A DNA stretch of 64,000 nucleotides from Thiomonas intermedia (lineage in GTDB: Bacteria > Pseudomonadota > Gammaproteobacteria > Burkholderiales > Burkholderiaceae_C): positions 372,001 through 436,000 of the forward strand of contig NZ_CP020046.1 in assembly GCF_002028405.1 (NCBI RefSeq), given 5' to 3'. The position numbers and the translations under genes are program-made. The stretch's first letter is position 1; each line of letters opens with the position of its first letter. Below are positions 41,801-50,747 of this stretch, in pieces. Below the pieces are notes generated by a model. It saw only the letters and a list, made by a program, of their open reading frames with translations, did no database searches and had not been told where the DNA came from.

Positions 41801-43816
41801 AGAAAGTGGTACGAACTCTCTGCGGCAGACTTCCGGGCACTAAACCCAAACACGCAGACTTTGCCAACGTTCCGTAGCGAGCACGACGCTGAGCTGACCA
41901 AGAAGCTCTACCGCGCTGCGCCCGTGCTCATCGCGGAGGCCACGACCGATGACGACGGCAAGCTGGTGCAGTCCGAGACTAACCCGTGGGGCATTTCGTT
42001 CCAGCGGATGTTTGACATGTCCACGGATAGCGGCATGTTCGCCGGCACGCCCGCCTCCGCTGGCCAGCCCGCACGCCTTCCCCTGTACGAAGCAAAGATG
42101 ATTCACCAGTTTGATCACCGCTGGGCAACCTATGTGGAGGGCACCAGCGGTGCTGGGAGCGAAGTGGAAACCACCGATGTCAGCGATGCGCAGAAGGGCG
42201 ACCCTGCCTGCACGGTGCGACCGCGCTACTGGGTGGACGAGCGCGAGGTATCGGCCCGAATCGCCCGCGTACCCACGCGTGTGGCGCGTGCCTGGATAGC
42301 TCTGCATGCCGCCTGGGAGGCGAGAGATGCGACCGTCCTGGACGCCACGCTGGCCAACCTGTTGCTGGCACTGGGCCAATGGGTGGTGGGCGAGCTATTT
42401 CATCGCGCGGCTGGCGCCGCCCCCGCTGTCGGCGGTTGGGGGCCAACCCAAGTCCAGCCCCACATCACATCCATCGAGGTGCAACTCAAGACGCGGTTTC
42501 CGCGCCTGAATGACGTGCTGCGCGGCGAGGGCCTAACGACCAAGAGAGCCCTCACCGATTTCCCCAAATGGGCTACGCAGAAACAGGATGCACGACTGGG
42601 CGACGATGAGCTTGCGGCCTTGGCCGAGGCCCTTCGCGTCGGTGAACTAGCCAAGGCGCTGCGCACACTTCTCGACGGCTGGATGGACGTTCGAAGCCCG
42701 AGATGGTTGATGGGCTGGCGGGATATCACCAATGCAGCGGCGGAACGAACAGTCATTGCGTCGGTGGTGCCGAGGGTGGGCGTTGGCAACAAGATTCCGC
42801 TCTTCTTCCCTCGAAGCAACGTAACTGCCGACCAAGCTGCCGCGTTCCTCGGTAATCTGGCCGCGATGACCCTCGACTTCGTTGCTCGACAGAAGATTGG
42901 CGGAACCACGTTGAACTACTTCTACATGAAGCAATTCCCAGTTCTTCCCCCTGAGCGCTACTCGGACGCCGACCTCGCCTTCATCGTCCCCCGCGTCCTC
43001 GAGCTCACCTACACCGCACATGACCTGCATGCCTGGGGCCAGGACCTCGCCGCCTACGACCCGCGCCCCGCCACCGAGCAGGGTCAACCATTCGCCTGGA
43101 ATCCCGCGCGGCGCGCCCAACTTCGCGCCGAGCTCGACGCCTACTACGCCCGCCTCTACGGCATCACCCGCGACGAGCTGCGCTACATCCTCGACCCCAA
43201 GGACGTGATGGGCCCCGACTACCCCAGCGAGACCTTCCGGGTGCTGAGGGATGGCGAGATGCGCGCATTTGGGGAGTACCGGACGCGGAGGCTGGTGTTG
43301 GAGGCCTGGGACGAGCAGGCCAGCATGTCACCTGCATCGCAACCGGCTCGCGTGTCGTACTCCGCGCAAGGGATGATTCGCAACGCCGAGGAAGGCAGGC
43401 TGGCCGGCCTTGTGGCTGCGCTGGTTGCAGCGCGAACGGAAAGCAGTTCGTTGGTCGAGATCCAGTCGGCGGTGGCCGCCATGACGTCGGCAGAGCACTA
43501 TCTGAACCCGGTTGATGGCTTGCATTTCGGTGCCCTACGGGATTCGATTGATATTGCATACGTGGCGCCGCTCCTGGCCCGCGTTCTGCCGATCGTTCAG
43601 CGCCTCGAGGCCGCCGGCGTGCTCGTTCGTTCCACTCAGGGCGGAGTGCCGAACTTCACGCGTGGCACCGGAACGCCTCCAGGCGACATCATCCAATTGC
43701 CGGAACAGTCCGAAGCCGCTCGGCTTCTTTGGGTGGCCGAAGCCCGCCGCGTGGAGTTGGAGGAAGCGAGAAGCGTTGCCGCACCCGCAGGCCCCGAGGC
43801 AACTGGCACGGAGTAA
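38843..43816 (+). CDS. Large Eco57I/PglX-type adenine methyltransferase (DrmMI-like)
   Basis: A 1657-residue protein. The methylase core has KLTGSYYTPDSLV, motif I CDPACGSGHFL near residue 530, and motif IV NPPW at 793-796, which marks N6-adenine transfer from S-adenosylmethionine. The N-terminal 450 residues have a WLLPLLREVLHF segment as in type IIG or PglX-like enzymes, but I see no certain nuclease motif. The C-terminal part (about 1150-1600) would hold the target recognition domain. It starts 4 bp after the helicase gene. In the DISARM and BREX groups such methylases mark self DNA. Type IIG restriction-modification is the alternative. Confidence 0.88.
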   Translation: MAKRPIHQLAYRAIRVEGGLIPAEELTRLTLLADPKASEQTEPQYRINKGLKLRDEIARDFKIALTLWQDFQALRRRQDVQAHEVTLREWLLPLLREVLHFTDAARCPAIEHADHQYAIGHAGNGGHVPLVLAGFDQPLDLAAERFGELNPDTGKTRRRSPFMLAQEALNASDASLWAIVSNGLTLRILRDNASLTRPAYIEVDLEALFTEELLADFSAFWLLAHASRFGSTDAPPSDCPWERWRAAGQQAGVTVRGKLRYQVAEALRALGTGFLSHPANGALRTALQGTEHGYDRQAFFEELLRLVYRLIFLATVEDRRDRGTGERLVFAPDAGDEAKARYLAGYSLTWLRERAVRRSEHDRHADLWQALTITFGALAGGQPALGLPALGGLFEVDQCPRLDAAQLDNRHLLAAVFQLGWFRAEGGLSRVNYRDMGPEELGSVYESLLELVPDLQGLATPTTARLAFVGDDGTDASTKGNNRKLTGSYYTPDSLVQELIKSALEPVIAQTVKANPERPVEALLALTVCDPACGSGHFLLSAGRRLADEVALHRAAAEREGGASTPADFRHALRDVVSHCLYGVDKNPMAIQLAKTALWLEAYSPDRPLSFVDHHLRVGDALLGVLDPKVLEDGIPDEAYTALSGDDKAAASALKKQNKADLKSWRQIAAGDLLTQAGLAAQAVNVETLDDDTPEHLTAKRQAWATAQAQAHRSTFARLTDTYVAAFLAPKLAGAGDSVPLSGDLWGVLSGQAPRVEMEAVAQALCRQHSVFHWWLAFPQVAAAGGFSVMLGNPPWERIKLQEAEFFATRSPLVATAKNKAERAQRIEWLREGVLLHRVNPDLEHAEGLTPPNRAEMALYGSFIAARRGAEAASLYAHDSRRYPLTGVGDVNTYALFAETFWQATASRGQAGFIVPTGIATDDTTKQYFQAVAANLRLASLISFYEVRKWFPATDERKPFCLLTIGQADSANFIFDVHGIEDLQERRKWYELSAADFRALNPNTQTLPTFRSEHDAELTKKLYRAAPVLIAEATTDDDGKLVQSETNPWGISFQRMFDMSTDSGMFAGTPASAGQPARLPLYEAKMIHQFDHRWATYVEGTSGAGSEVETTDVSDAQKGDPACTVRPRYWVDEREVSARIARVPTRVARAWIALHAAWEARDATVLDATLANLLLALGQWVVGELFHRAAGAAPAVGGWGPTQVQPHITSIEVQLKTRFPRLNDVLRGEGLTTKRALTDFPKWATQKQDARLGDDELAALAEALRVGELAKALRTLLDGWMDVRSPRWLMGWRDITNAAAERTVIASVVPRVGVGNKIPLFFPRSNVTADQAAAFLGNLAAMTLDFVARQKIGGTTLNYFYMKQFPVLPPERYSDADLAFIVPRVLELTYTAHDLHAWGQDLAAYDPRPATEQGQPFAWNPARRAQLRAELDAYYARLYGITRDELRYILDPKDVMGPDYPSETFRVLRDGEMRAFGEYRTRRLVLEAWDEQASMSPASQPARVSYSAQGMIRNAEEGRLAGLVAALVAARTESSSLVEIQSAVAAMTSAEHYLNPVDGLHFGALRDSIDIAYVAPLLARVLPIVQRLEAAGVLVRSTQGGVPNFTRGTGTPPGDIIQLPEQSEAARLLWVAEARRVELEEARSVAAPAGPEATGTE

Positions 43817-43825
43817 GAGAGCGCG

Positions 43826-45814
43826 ATGTCCGCCTGGCTCAACGCACATGAACCGGTCCGCGCTCAACCCAGGCTATGGGTTGAAACGATATGGCTGCTC
43901 GAATCGCGTGAGCCGCTGGTGTTCACACGCACCATCAACCTGCACGCCGGGCTGAACATTGTCTGGGCTAAGGAGTCCGCTTCGAACGACGCATCGGGAT
44001 TGGCGAGCGCAGGTCACGGCGTCGGAAAGACCTCGCTGTGCCTGTTGCTGAGGTACCTGCTGAGTGACGATGCGCCGGCCATCGCCACTCTGCGCAGCAA
44101 CGCCGCTGGTAGCTTTCCCAAAGGCGGGGTGGCGGCCAAGGTCCATGTGGATGGCGCTGTCTGGCTAGTCTTCCGGCCATACGGCCTGTACAGCCACTCC
44201 ATGGCCGCGCAATGCGACGCTCTGGACCAGTTGCTCGATGGCACGGCCCCGAACGACTTCGACGGCTACGGCGGTGCTCTGGAGCAGTTCTCGATTGGCC
44301 GGCTCGCGGCCCGCTCGTTGCCAGGGACAAATCAGCTGCTCGAGTGGCGCCATCTACTCGCCTGGTGCATCCGGGAACAGCGAACCCGATTCGACGGCTT
44401 CTACCACTGGCGCGAAGGCGAAGGCCTGGGCTTCAAGCGGTCGCGGCGAGACCCGCCGCTGCTGGTCGGCTCGGTACTGGGGCTGTTGGACCAGGAGTCG
44501 GACCAGTTGCTGCGTGACATCGAGGCCAAGCAGAAGCAGGTCGAACAGTGGAAGGAGCACATCCCTGAGCTCGAAAGAGCGCCGGCCTTTGCGCTGACCC
44601 ATGCCGACCGCCAGTTGAGGTTGAAGGTGCGGGCGGAAGAGGACGAACCCGTTTTCGCGACCACGGTCGGTGAATCGGTCGAGTCTCGTGTTCAATCGGC
44701 TCTGCAGGCCGCCGAGCAAGACGAGAACCGATTGGAATGCGAAGCGGCTCAGGCGGAGGATGTTCTGGCCGAGGAACATGTGCGCCTGCGTGAGCTGACC
44801 AAAGCCCGCGACCTGGCGAAGCTTGACACCGAGATCGCCAAAGCCCTGGTCGACGCGAAGCATGACGACTTCGAGCGGCTGAGCAAGGTTCGCGACCGGT
44901 TGGCTGGCCTGGAGGGGCGTTGCGACCCAGGAAATGTCGAGTTCAGCGCGTGCGAGTACGTCCAACAGAACAAGAGCGCCGTCAACATGACCTGGTTCCA
45001 GGACAGCCGACAGGCCAAGGCCGACGCCACCTTGCTTGCCGAACGCTATCAGGCCTGCCAAGGCGTCTTCGACAAGGCCGAGAAAGCGGTCTCTGACCAA
45101 GCGCAACTCATCTCCAAGATGAAGGCTGACCTTCGCCGATTGCGAGTTCGTGTTGCCACCAGTGAGAGCACACGGACGTTCTTGAAGGAGTCGTGGGATG
45201 ATCTTCAGGTGAAGCACACCCAAAGAGCCCAGGGCAGTGACACGGCCGAGCTAGTCGAGGCGCGGCGGCAACTTCAGGAGCTCGAAGCAGCGCTGGGCAC
45301 CCTTCGGACGGCCGAAGTCAGCCGAAGGTCTCAGCAGTCGTCGAGAGTCGATGCCATCAAGAGCATGACGGCGGCCGTCTCGACCAGACTTCTTGGAGCC
45401 GCAGGACAGGCGCGATTTGTTCCGGGCCATGAGACTCGGCCCTTTGAAGTGGCGCGCGGCGGCGAGGCCTACCAGGTGCTGGAGGTTTTGCTCGGCGACG
45501 TCGTGTGCCTGCTCGACTCGGCGGTGTCGGAGGTCAGCAACCACCCAGGTTTTCTGGTTCACGACTGCCCACGCGAGGCGGATATGAGCGAGCGTCTGTA
45601 CCGGGAGTTCTTCCTCGCCGCAGTCGAGGCGGCTGCGCAGCTTGGTCGGGATGGTTCGGTGCCGTTTCAGTTCATTGTCACAACAACATCGGCGCCGCCC
45701 GAAGAACTGGGCGGGCCGCTGCACGTCGTCCTGGAACTAACGCCGGGTGCCGATGAGTCCCTCTTGTTCAAGCGACAACTCGCGCCGGAGCTGCCCGGAT
45801 TTGAGCTGGCTTGA
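43826..45814 (+). CDS. SMC-like coiled-coil ATPase
   Basis: A 662-residue protein. Walker A is GHGVGKTS at residues 63-70 in the N-terminal lobe; the middle (about 225-520) is long charged helix with heptad character; near residue 575 is GFLVHDCPREADMSE, which resembles the degenerate Walker B of RecN/DUF2326-type ATPases (usual form has DSP). The fold is that of a two-lobed ABC ATPase joined by a coiled coil. It starts 9 bp after the methylase and ends 57 bp before the reverse transcriptase, so it may serve either one. It has no counterpart in canonical DISARM and replaces the missing drmC. Exact family not identified. Confidence 0.75.
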   Translation: MSAWLNAHEPVRAQPRLWVETIWLLESREPLVFTRTINLHAGLNIVWAKESASNDASGLASAGHGVGKTSLCLLLRYLLSDDAPAIATLRSNAAGSFPKGGVAAKVHVDGAVWLVFRPYGLYSHSMAAQCDALDQLLDGTAPNDFDGYGGALEQFSIGRLAARSLPGTNQLLEWRHLLAWCIREQRTRFDGFYHWREGEGLGFKRSRRDPPLLVGSVLGLLDQESDQLLRDIEAKQKQVEQWKEHIPELERAPAFALTHADRQLRLKVRAEEDEPVFATTVGESVESRVQSALQAAEQDENRLECEAAQAEDVLAEEHVRLRELTKARDLAKLDTEIAKALVDAKHDDFERLSKVRDRLAGLEGRCDPGNVEFSACEYVQQNKSAVNMTWFQDSRQAKADATLLAERYQACQGVFDKAEKAVSDQAQLISKMKADLRRLRVRVATSESTRTFLKESWDDLQVKHTQRAQGSDTAELVEARRQLQELEAALGTLRTAEVSRRSQQSSRVDAIKSMTAAVSTRLLGAAGQARFVPGHETRPFEVARGGEAYQVLEVLLGDVVCLLDSAVSEVSNHPGFLVHDCPREADMSERLYREFFLAAVEAAAQLGRDGSVPFQFIVTTTSAPPEELGGPLHVVLELTPGADESLLFKRQLAPELPGFELA

Positions 45815-45871
45815 TTTCCCTGTATCCGAGGATTCCCGGGCCCGACGAAGCAAGCACGACGTGAACAAACC

Positions 45872-48800
45872 ATGAGCCTGATTCTAGAAAAGTACCTGTT
45901 CCTCGCCCCTCGGCTGGAATACCTCAGCGACCCAGTCGTTTTATCGCTGGCATGGAAGAAGGCGTCCGCCTACGTTCGCAGGCACAACTGGTATGCCGAC
46001 ACCCTCGAGCTGGATAGTTCCGGGCTCGACCTGGAAAAACTGACGCAAGCATGGGCGGCCGAGCTCGGCGCTGGCACGTTCGAACCTGAGCCGGCACGAC
46101 TAGTACCTGCGCCGAAGAACGGTCGCTGGGGCTTTCGTCCCAACTTTCCAGGCGGTTGGGGTCCTGTTCCACACGATGACAGCGACGAAGCGCCCGAACC
46201 TGTGGCGCTTCGTCCGTTGGCACATCTCGGTGTCCGGGAACAGACAGCAGCAGCAGGCGTCATGCTCTGCTTGGCCGATTGCGTCGAATCTGCCCAAGGC
46301 AACCCTGGTATCGACTCGCTCGGCGCCCAAGCCAAGGGCGTCTTTAGCTACGGCAACCGGTTGTATTGCCGATGGTCGGCCGACGCCAAGGTCGCCCGCT
46401 TTGCGTGGGGCAGTGCGGACACATACAGCCGCTACTACCAGGACTACCAGCGCTTCGTTGCCCGCCCTCGCGAGGTGGCCTCCACGCTGGAAGCCGACGC
46501 CAATGCTCGTGGCGAGCGCATCTTTGTCATCAAGCTAGACCTGCACTTGTTCTTTGATGGCATCGACGTCGAGTTGCTCATTGCCAAGCTGCGCGCCGAG
46601 TACGCCAGGTTCAGAAGGGCCGTGCCCGCTCAACGCCCGGCCGACAAGGATTTCTGGAAAGCTGCGGCACGAATCCTCAAGCTGGAATGGGCACGGGCTG
46701 ACGAACGACTGGCACCCTTGCTGAAAGGGGGAAGTCTTCCCCGAGGGCTGCCGCAGGGCTTAATGGCGAGTGGCTTTCTCGCTAACGCCTACCTGATTGA
46801 TTTCGACCGGGCGGTAGGCCGCGCTTGCACTGAGGGGCACCGCGTGGAAGCAGGAGGTGTTCGAGTCTCCATTTGCGATTACTGTCGTTACGTGGACGAC
46901 TTACGGTTGGTTGTCACCGTAGATGCAGACATTGCGCCATCCCAGTTCGAGGCCGCAGTGGCCTCGTGGGTGCAGGCAGAACTGGACAAATCCATCGGCG
47001 CAACTGCTGGCAAGGGTCGCTTGCGCCTCAACGAAAAAAAGACTGAGAGCGAACTGCTGACGCATGTGGCAGGTGCAACCAGCGTTGCAGCCCGCATGCG
47101 CCAAGTGCAGCAGCAGCTCAGCGGTCCCTTCGACTTGTCATCCCTTGAGGAGCTGGAAACTGCGTTGAACGGCCTATTGTCGATGGCTGAGACCGAGTCC
47201 TCCGAGTCCAGACGGCGGCAACCTGGCGAGCTGCCTCCACTGGCTGTGGTGTCGCGACCGCCCATAGACGTCCGTGACGATACCCTGACTCGGTTCGCGG
47301 CATACCGGCTGTGCAAGTCGCTGAGGCAGCGTAGATTGCTGGCGGATCTCAACGAAGCGCATGACGGGACGACGGTCGGAGACCTTCTCCTGCAGGACTT
47401 TGAGCTCACCGCTCGACGTCTAGTTGGCTCTTGGGCAGAGAACCCATCTTTGGTTCAGGTGCTGCGTTACGCATTTGACCTCTTCCCGAGCCCCGATCTG
47501 CTGCAGGACGTGCTCGATGCACTCGATAGAAAGTTGCAGGTCGCGGAACAGTTCCCGGATCAGGCAGCGGTTGCTTGGTACGTTCTGGCCGAGTTATTTC
47601 GCTCGGCAGCCACCGAGACGGGCAAACGGTGGGCGAACGACGTGGGCTTCGTTGTCGGTGACCTCCAAGGGTACCGGGGTAGTCTTGCTGCGTACGCGGA
47701 AGGGCAACTGCAGGTCGGAGGCAGCCCTTGGTATGTCCAGCAGCAGGCCGCTTTGCTTCTGGCTACGCTGAACTCGCCAACTCCATTGGTTGGCGACGAC
47801 ACCGAGCTGACCCGGTATCGGGCGCTGCACGACTATCTCGAAGGAACCGTTACTGTCGAATCGCTCCGCGAGCAGGATGTACTCGGCAGCGCCATCATCG
47901 GCTACCAGATCACTGGCGATGTAAAGCAGTTCGGGCGCTGGCTGAAGAAGTTTTCAGCGGTTGCTGGAAAAAGCGGTACGGTTCGCGCGTTCGAGCGCAT
48001 TTACAGGGGAAACACTGCGCTTTTCGACGCCATCACAACTCCAGGCGCTGGTGCTGCGGCGAGGGCAAATGGCCTTGTCGGCCGTGAACTTGCGATGTAC
48101 ATCGACTCGCGCTGGGGCCTATCGCAAGCGCCGTTGTCGTCTACATGGATTCCGTTGAGCCGAGTTATCACTCATCCGACGCACCCCTTCCGACATGAGA
48201 ACGCCCTGCTGAGGCTGGCCATCGGGGTTGCGGGTCTTCCGATCTGGGCTGAGCAATCTGAGTGCATGTACACGGTGTTCGACCTCGACATAAAGTGCTC
48301 TGCTTGGCAACTGCTCGATGACCCTGACGGCCCACCGCTACAGGTGCGTCTCGCACCGACTTCTGCTGCCCGATATGGTCCGCGGCAGGAAACGCCAGCC
48401 TGGTGCCGAAAGCCGCGGGCGTGGCAATACGCACTCGGTGCCATCCTTCGGGCCGCAGCGGTGGGTAACAATGACTTCACCCTGGGGTGGCGCCTTGGCG
48501 TTGATGAGCTCGGCTGGTACCGTGGATTGCCAAGCACGAGCGCCCGACGCCGACTCGGCATGCTGCATACCTCGCAAGCTCTGGGCGGCAGCGTGTCATC
48601 AGTTACGCCATGGTTCAGCGGCATGTTGAGCGCGCTTCTGCGATGGCCTGGAATTGAGGGCTGGGCGGATGAGCACGAAGCCGATAGAACGAGCACGCCG
48701 ACTGAGTTGCTAGCCGTCCTTGAGCGACGGATCAATTTTCAGCGCGAGTTGTTCGGACGAGGTTCCGGTTCACCGGTTTATAGGTACCCCGTCTCGTGGC

Positions 48801-49702
48801 AGGCACGCAACTCACGCACATTGCGAATCGCAGTTTTGCAAGGCCTTTTGCCTGCGTTCGAGGATTTCACTGCAGGCCTGAATGCGCTGGACACCGCCCC
48901 GTACCGAGTACGGCACCGCAATCACACTGCGTCGCTGCTGAGGCTTGCTGCCAAGAAGCTTGAGGCATACGAAAGTCTACGCGGCAAACATCGCAAGCCG
49001 GCCGTTGATTTGGTCGTGATGCCGGAGTACGCGGTGCATGTTGACGACCAAGATCTACTGCGTGCCTTCTCGGATGAAACTGGGGCCATGCTTCACTATG
49101 GCCTTCTCGGCGCAAGGCACCCGGACAAAGGCGACCACACAAACGCGGCTCGATGGCTCATCCCTGTACGCTCGGCACGCGGACGTTCGTGGATTGAAGT
49201 CGACCAGGGAAAACTTCATCTGACGGACGATGAAGTGAAGCTCGGCGTAACGCAGTGGTGTCCTTATCGTATGGTTGTTGAGCTTCAGCTCGATGCCAAT
49301 ACCGCTTATCGGATGGTGGGCGCCATCTGCTATGACGCCACGGATCTTGCTTTGGCTGCGGATCTCAGGAACGAGTCGCATCTCCTCCTGGTGCCGGCGT
49401 TGAACAGGGATATCAAGACCTTCGACAGCATGGCAGCGGCGTTGCGGTACCACATGTACCAGCACGTCGTTATCTGTAACACGGGCGAGTTCGGCGGATC
49501 GACCGCGCAGGCCCCGTACGACGAGGAGCACCGTCGAACCATTTCCCATGCCCATGGCGCCGGGCAGATCGCGGTGGCTGTCTTTGAAGTGCAAATCGAT
49601 GACTTTGGCCCTGAACTAAAGGCGATGAAAGAGGCAACAACCAAGTCAGTTAAGAAGCGCCTGGGGAAAACTCCCCCCGCCGGCCTGCAGAGACGAATCT
49701 AA
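45872..49702 (+). CDS. Reverse transcriptase-nitrilase fusion (DRT type 1-like)
   Basis: A 1276-residue protein. Residues of about 190-400 carry reverse-transcriptase motifs: A (IKLDLHLFFDGID, near 219-231), B (GLPQGLMASGFLANAYL, near 292) and C (RYVDDLRLVV, with Y340-D343). The middle (about 450-1000) is unrecognised. Residues of about 1030-1260 form a carbon-nitrogen hydrolase with the triad E1052 (VMPEYAV), K1114 (QGKLHL) and C1153 (ICYDATD), all present. RT-nitrilase fusions are known as defence-associated reverse transcriptases (DRT type 1; class 1 of the UG groups). It is unusually placed as the fifth gene of a methylase-helicase operon, with no separate non-coding RNA recognised. Confidence 0.88.
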   Translation: MSLILEKYLFLAPRLEYLSDPVVLSLAWKKASAYVRRHNWYADTLELDSSGLDLEKLTQAWAAELGAGTFEPEPARLVPAPKNGRWGFRPNFPGGWGPVPHDDSDEAPEPVALRPLAHLGVREQTAAAGVMLCLADCVESAQGNPGIDSLGAQAKGVFSYGNRLYCRWSADAKVARFAWGSADTYSRYYQDYQRFVARPREVASTLEADANARGERIFVIKLDLHLFFDGIDVELLIAKLRAEYARFRRAVPAQRPADKDFWKAAARILKLEWARADERLAPLLKGGSLPRGLPQGLMASGFLANAYLIDFDRAVGRACTEGHRVEAGGVRVSICDYCRYVDDLRLVVTVDADIAPSQFEAAVASWVQAELDKSIGATAGKGRLRLNEKKTESELLTHVAGATSVAARMRQVQQQLSGPFDLSSLEELETALNGLLSMAETESSESRRRQPGELPPLAVVSRPPIDVRDDTLTRFAAYRLCKSLRQRRLLADLNEAHDGTTVGDLLLQDFELTARRLVGSWAENPSLVQVLRYAFDLFPSPDLLQDVLDALDRKLQVAEQFPDQAAVAWYVLAELFRSAATETGKRWANDVGFVVGDLQGYRGSLAAYAEGQLQVGGSPWYVQQQAALLLATLNSPTPLVGDDTELTRYRALHDYLEGTVTVESLREQDVLGSAIIGYQITGDVKQFGRWLKKFSAVAGKSGTVRAFERIYRGNTALFDAITTPGAGAAARANGLVGRELAMYIDSRWGLSQAPLSSTWIPLSRVITHPTHPFRHENALLRLAIGVAGLPIWAEQSECMYTVFDLDIKCSAWQLLDDPDGPPLQVRLAPTSAARYGPRQETPAWCRKPRAWQYALGAILRAAAVGNNDFTLGWRLGVDELGWYRGLPSTSARRRLGMLHTSQALGGSVSSVTPWFSGMLSALLRWPGIEGWADEHEADRTSTPTELLAVLERRINFQRELFGRGSGSPVYRYPVSWQARNSRTLRIAVLQGLLPAFEDFTAGLNALDTAPYRVRHRNHTASLLRLAAKKLEAYESLRGKHRKPAVDLVVMPEYAVHVDDQDLLRAFSDETGAMLHYGLLGARHPDKGDHTNAARWLIPVRSARGRSWIEVDQGKLHLTDDEVKLGVTQWCPYRMVVELQLDANTAYRMVGAICYDATDLALAADLRNESHLLLVPALNRDIKTFDSMAAALRYHMYQHVVICNTGEFGGSTAQAPYDEEHRRTISHAHGAGQIAVAVFEVQIDDFGPELKAMKEATTKSVKKRLGKTPPAGLQRRI

Positions 49703-49717
49703 AGAAGAAACTCCTAC

Positions 49718-49900
49718 GTGACCGACACATTGTTCAAAGAAGTTCGCTACTCGCTGGGTGGCCTCATCGGCGACATCGGCCTCGCCCGCATCGGCTTACC
49801 CGACATCCAGCGCCCCGTCGTCTGGGCCAACGCCAAGGTCCGCGACCTGTTCGACTCGATGTACCGCGGCTATCTGGATTTGGTCGGGACAAGAGCATGA
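49718..49900 (+). pseudogene. DUF262 (GmrSD-type) gene, truncated 5' stub
   Basis: Starts with GTG 15 bp after the RT gene. Its first 53 residues match the DUF262 N-terminus, [28 protein letters not shown] and [11 protein letters not shown], where a glycine-proline segment should follow; instead the frame reads LDLVGTRA and stops. A deletion has joined the start of a GmrSD-type type IV restriction gene to the HNH gene that follows, whose ATG overlaps the stop (ATGA). Confidence 0.75.
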
Positions 49901-50619
49901 ACCTGATCGATCGGCTCCGAATCGAGAAGGCTGCGACCGACTGCGGCTTCGAAATGACGCCGGTCGAACGAGAAGGTGGCTTGGAGCTGCGCTCTGCGCG
50001 TTTCCCGGAGACAGTGTTGGTTCGGCCCGGAGGGGCGACAACCTTCACCGTAGCGGCCTCCGCCCCGTTCCTGGCGAATTCGGTGGATGCAGGCGGACTG
50101 GTCACAGTCGAAGGCTTCGCCGCACTGTATGACGTGCTGCGAACCGCCGCATCCCATGCCCGCACGATGCCCAATCGTGTGGCGGATGCCTTCCGGCGCG
50201 AGACGGATGGCATGCCACGTTCAACCGAGGCCGAGCGAGTTGTCGTGCAGCGGGTCGGCCAGAACCTGTTCCGAGCTGCGCTTCTCGACTACTGGCAGGG
50301 GCGCTGTTGCGTGACAGGGCTCGACATCCCTGAGTTGCTTCGAGCCTCGCACATCAAGCCTTGGGCCGCCTGTGATAGCGATAACGAACGACTGGATGTG
50401 TTCAATGGATTGCTGTTGGCGCCTCACATCGATGCCTTGTTCGACGGCGGATGGATTTCGTTCTCAGACGATGGCCTGGTCCTGACTTCGGAGTTCTTGC
50501 CACCCGACGCAGCGGCACGCTTGGGCGTCAGGACCGATTGGACCGTTGGATGTCTTCAACCCGGCCACATGCAGTACCTAGCGTTTCACAGGCAACACGA
50601 ACTCCGAAGGTCGCCTTGA
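49897..50619 (+). CDS. HNH endonuclease (HNH_2 type)
   Basis: A 240-residue protein. The C-terminal half has the HNH_2-type order: [20 protein letters not shown], then [26 protein letters not shown], giving the metal-binding histidines and asparagine. The N-terminal 130 residues are unrecognised and probably bind DNA. It is the last gene of the defence operon and overlaps the DUF262 stub. Similar genes are common in restriction islands. The gene appears complete. Confidence 0.82.
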   Translation: MNLIDRLRIEKAATDCGFEMTPVEREGGLELRSARFPETVLVRPGGATTFTVAASAPFLANSVDAGGLVTVEGFAALYDVLRTAASHARTMPNRVADAFRRETDGMPRSTEAERVVVQRVGQNLFRAALLDYWQGRCCVTGLDIPELLRASHIKPWAACDSDNERLDVFNGLLLAPHIDALFDGGWISFSDDGLVLTSEFLPPDAAARLGVRTDWTVGCLQPGHMQYLAFHRQHELRRSP

Positions 50620-50747
50620 CCCATGATGCGAGTCATTGAACTGTCCGCCTCGGCGCTGATTGAAGCCATCACACGGCATGTGTTGGTCGCCACTCCGGAA
50701 GGCTCTGTCGACAGGATCTTGCGGGATCCGATCAAGCCGCCGGCGCA

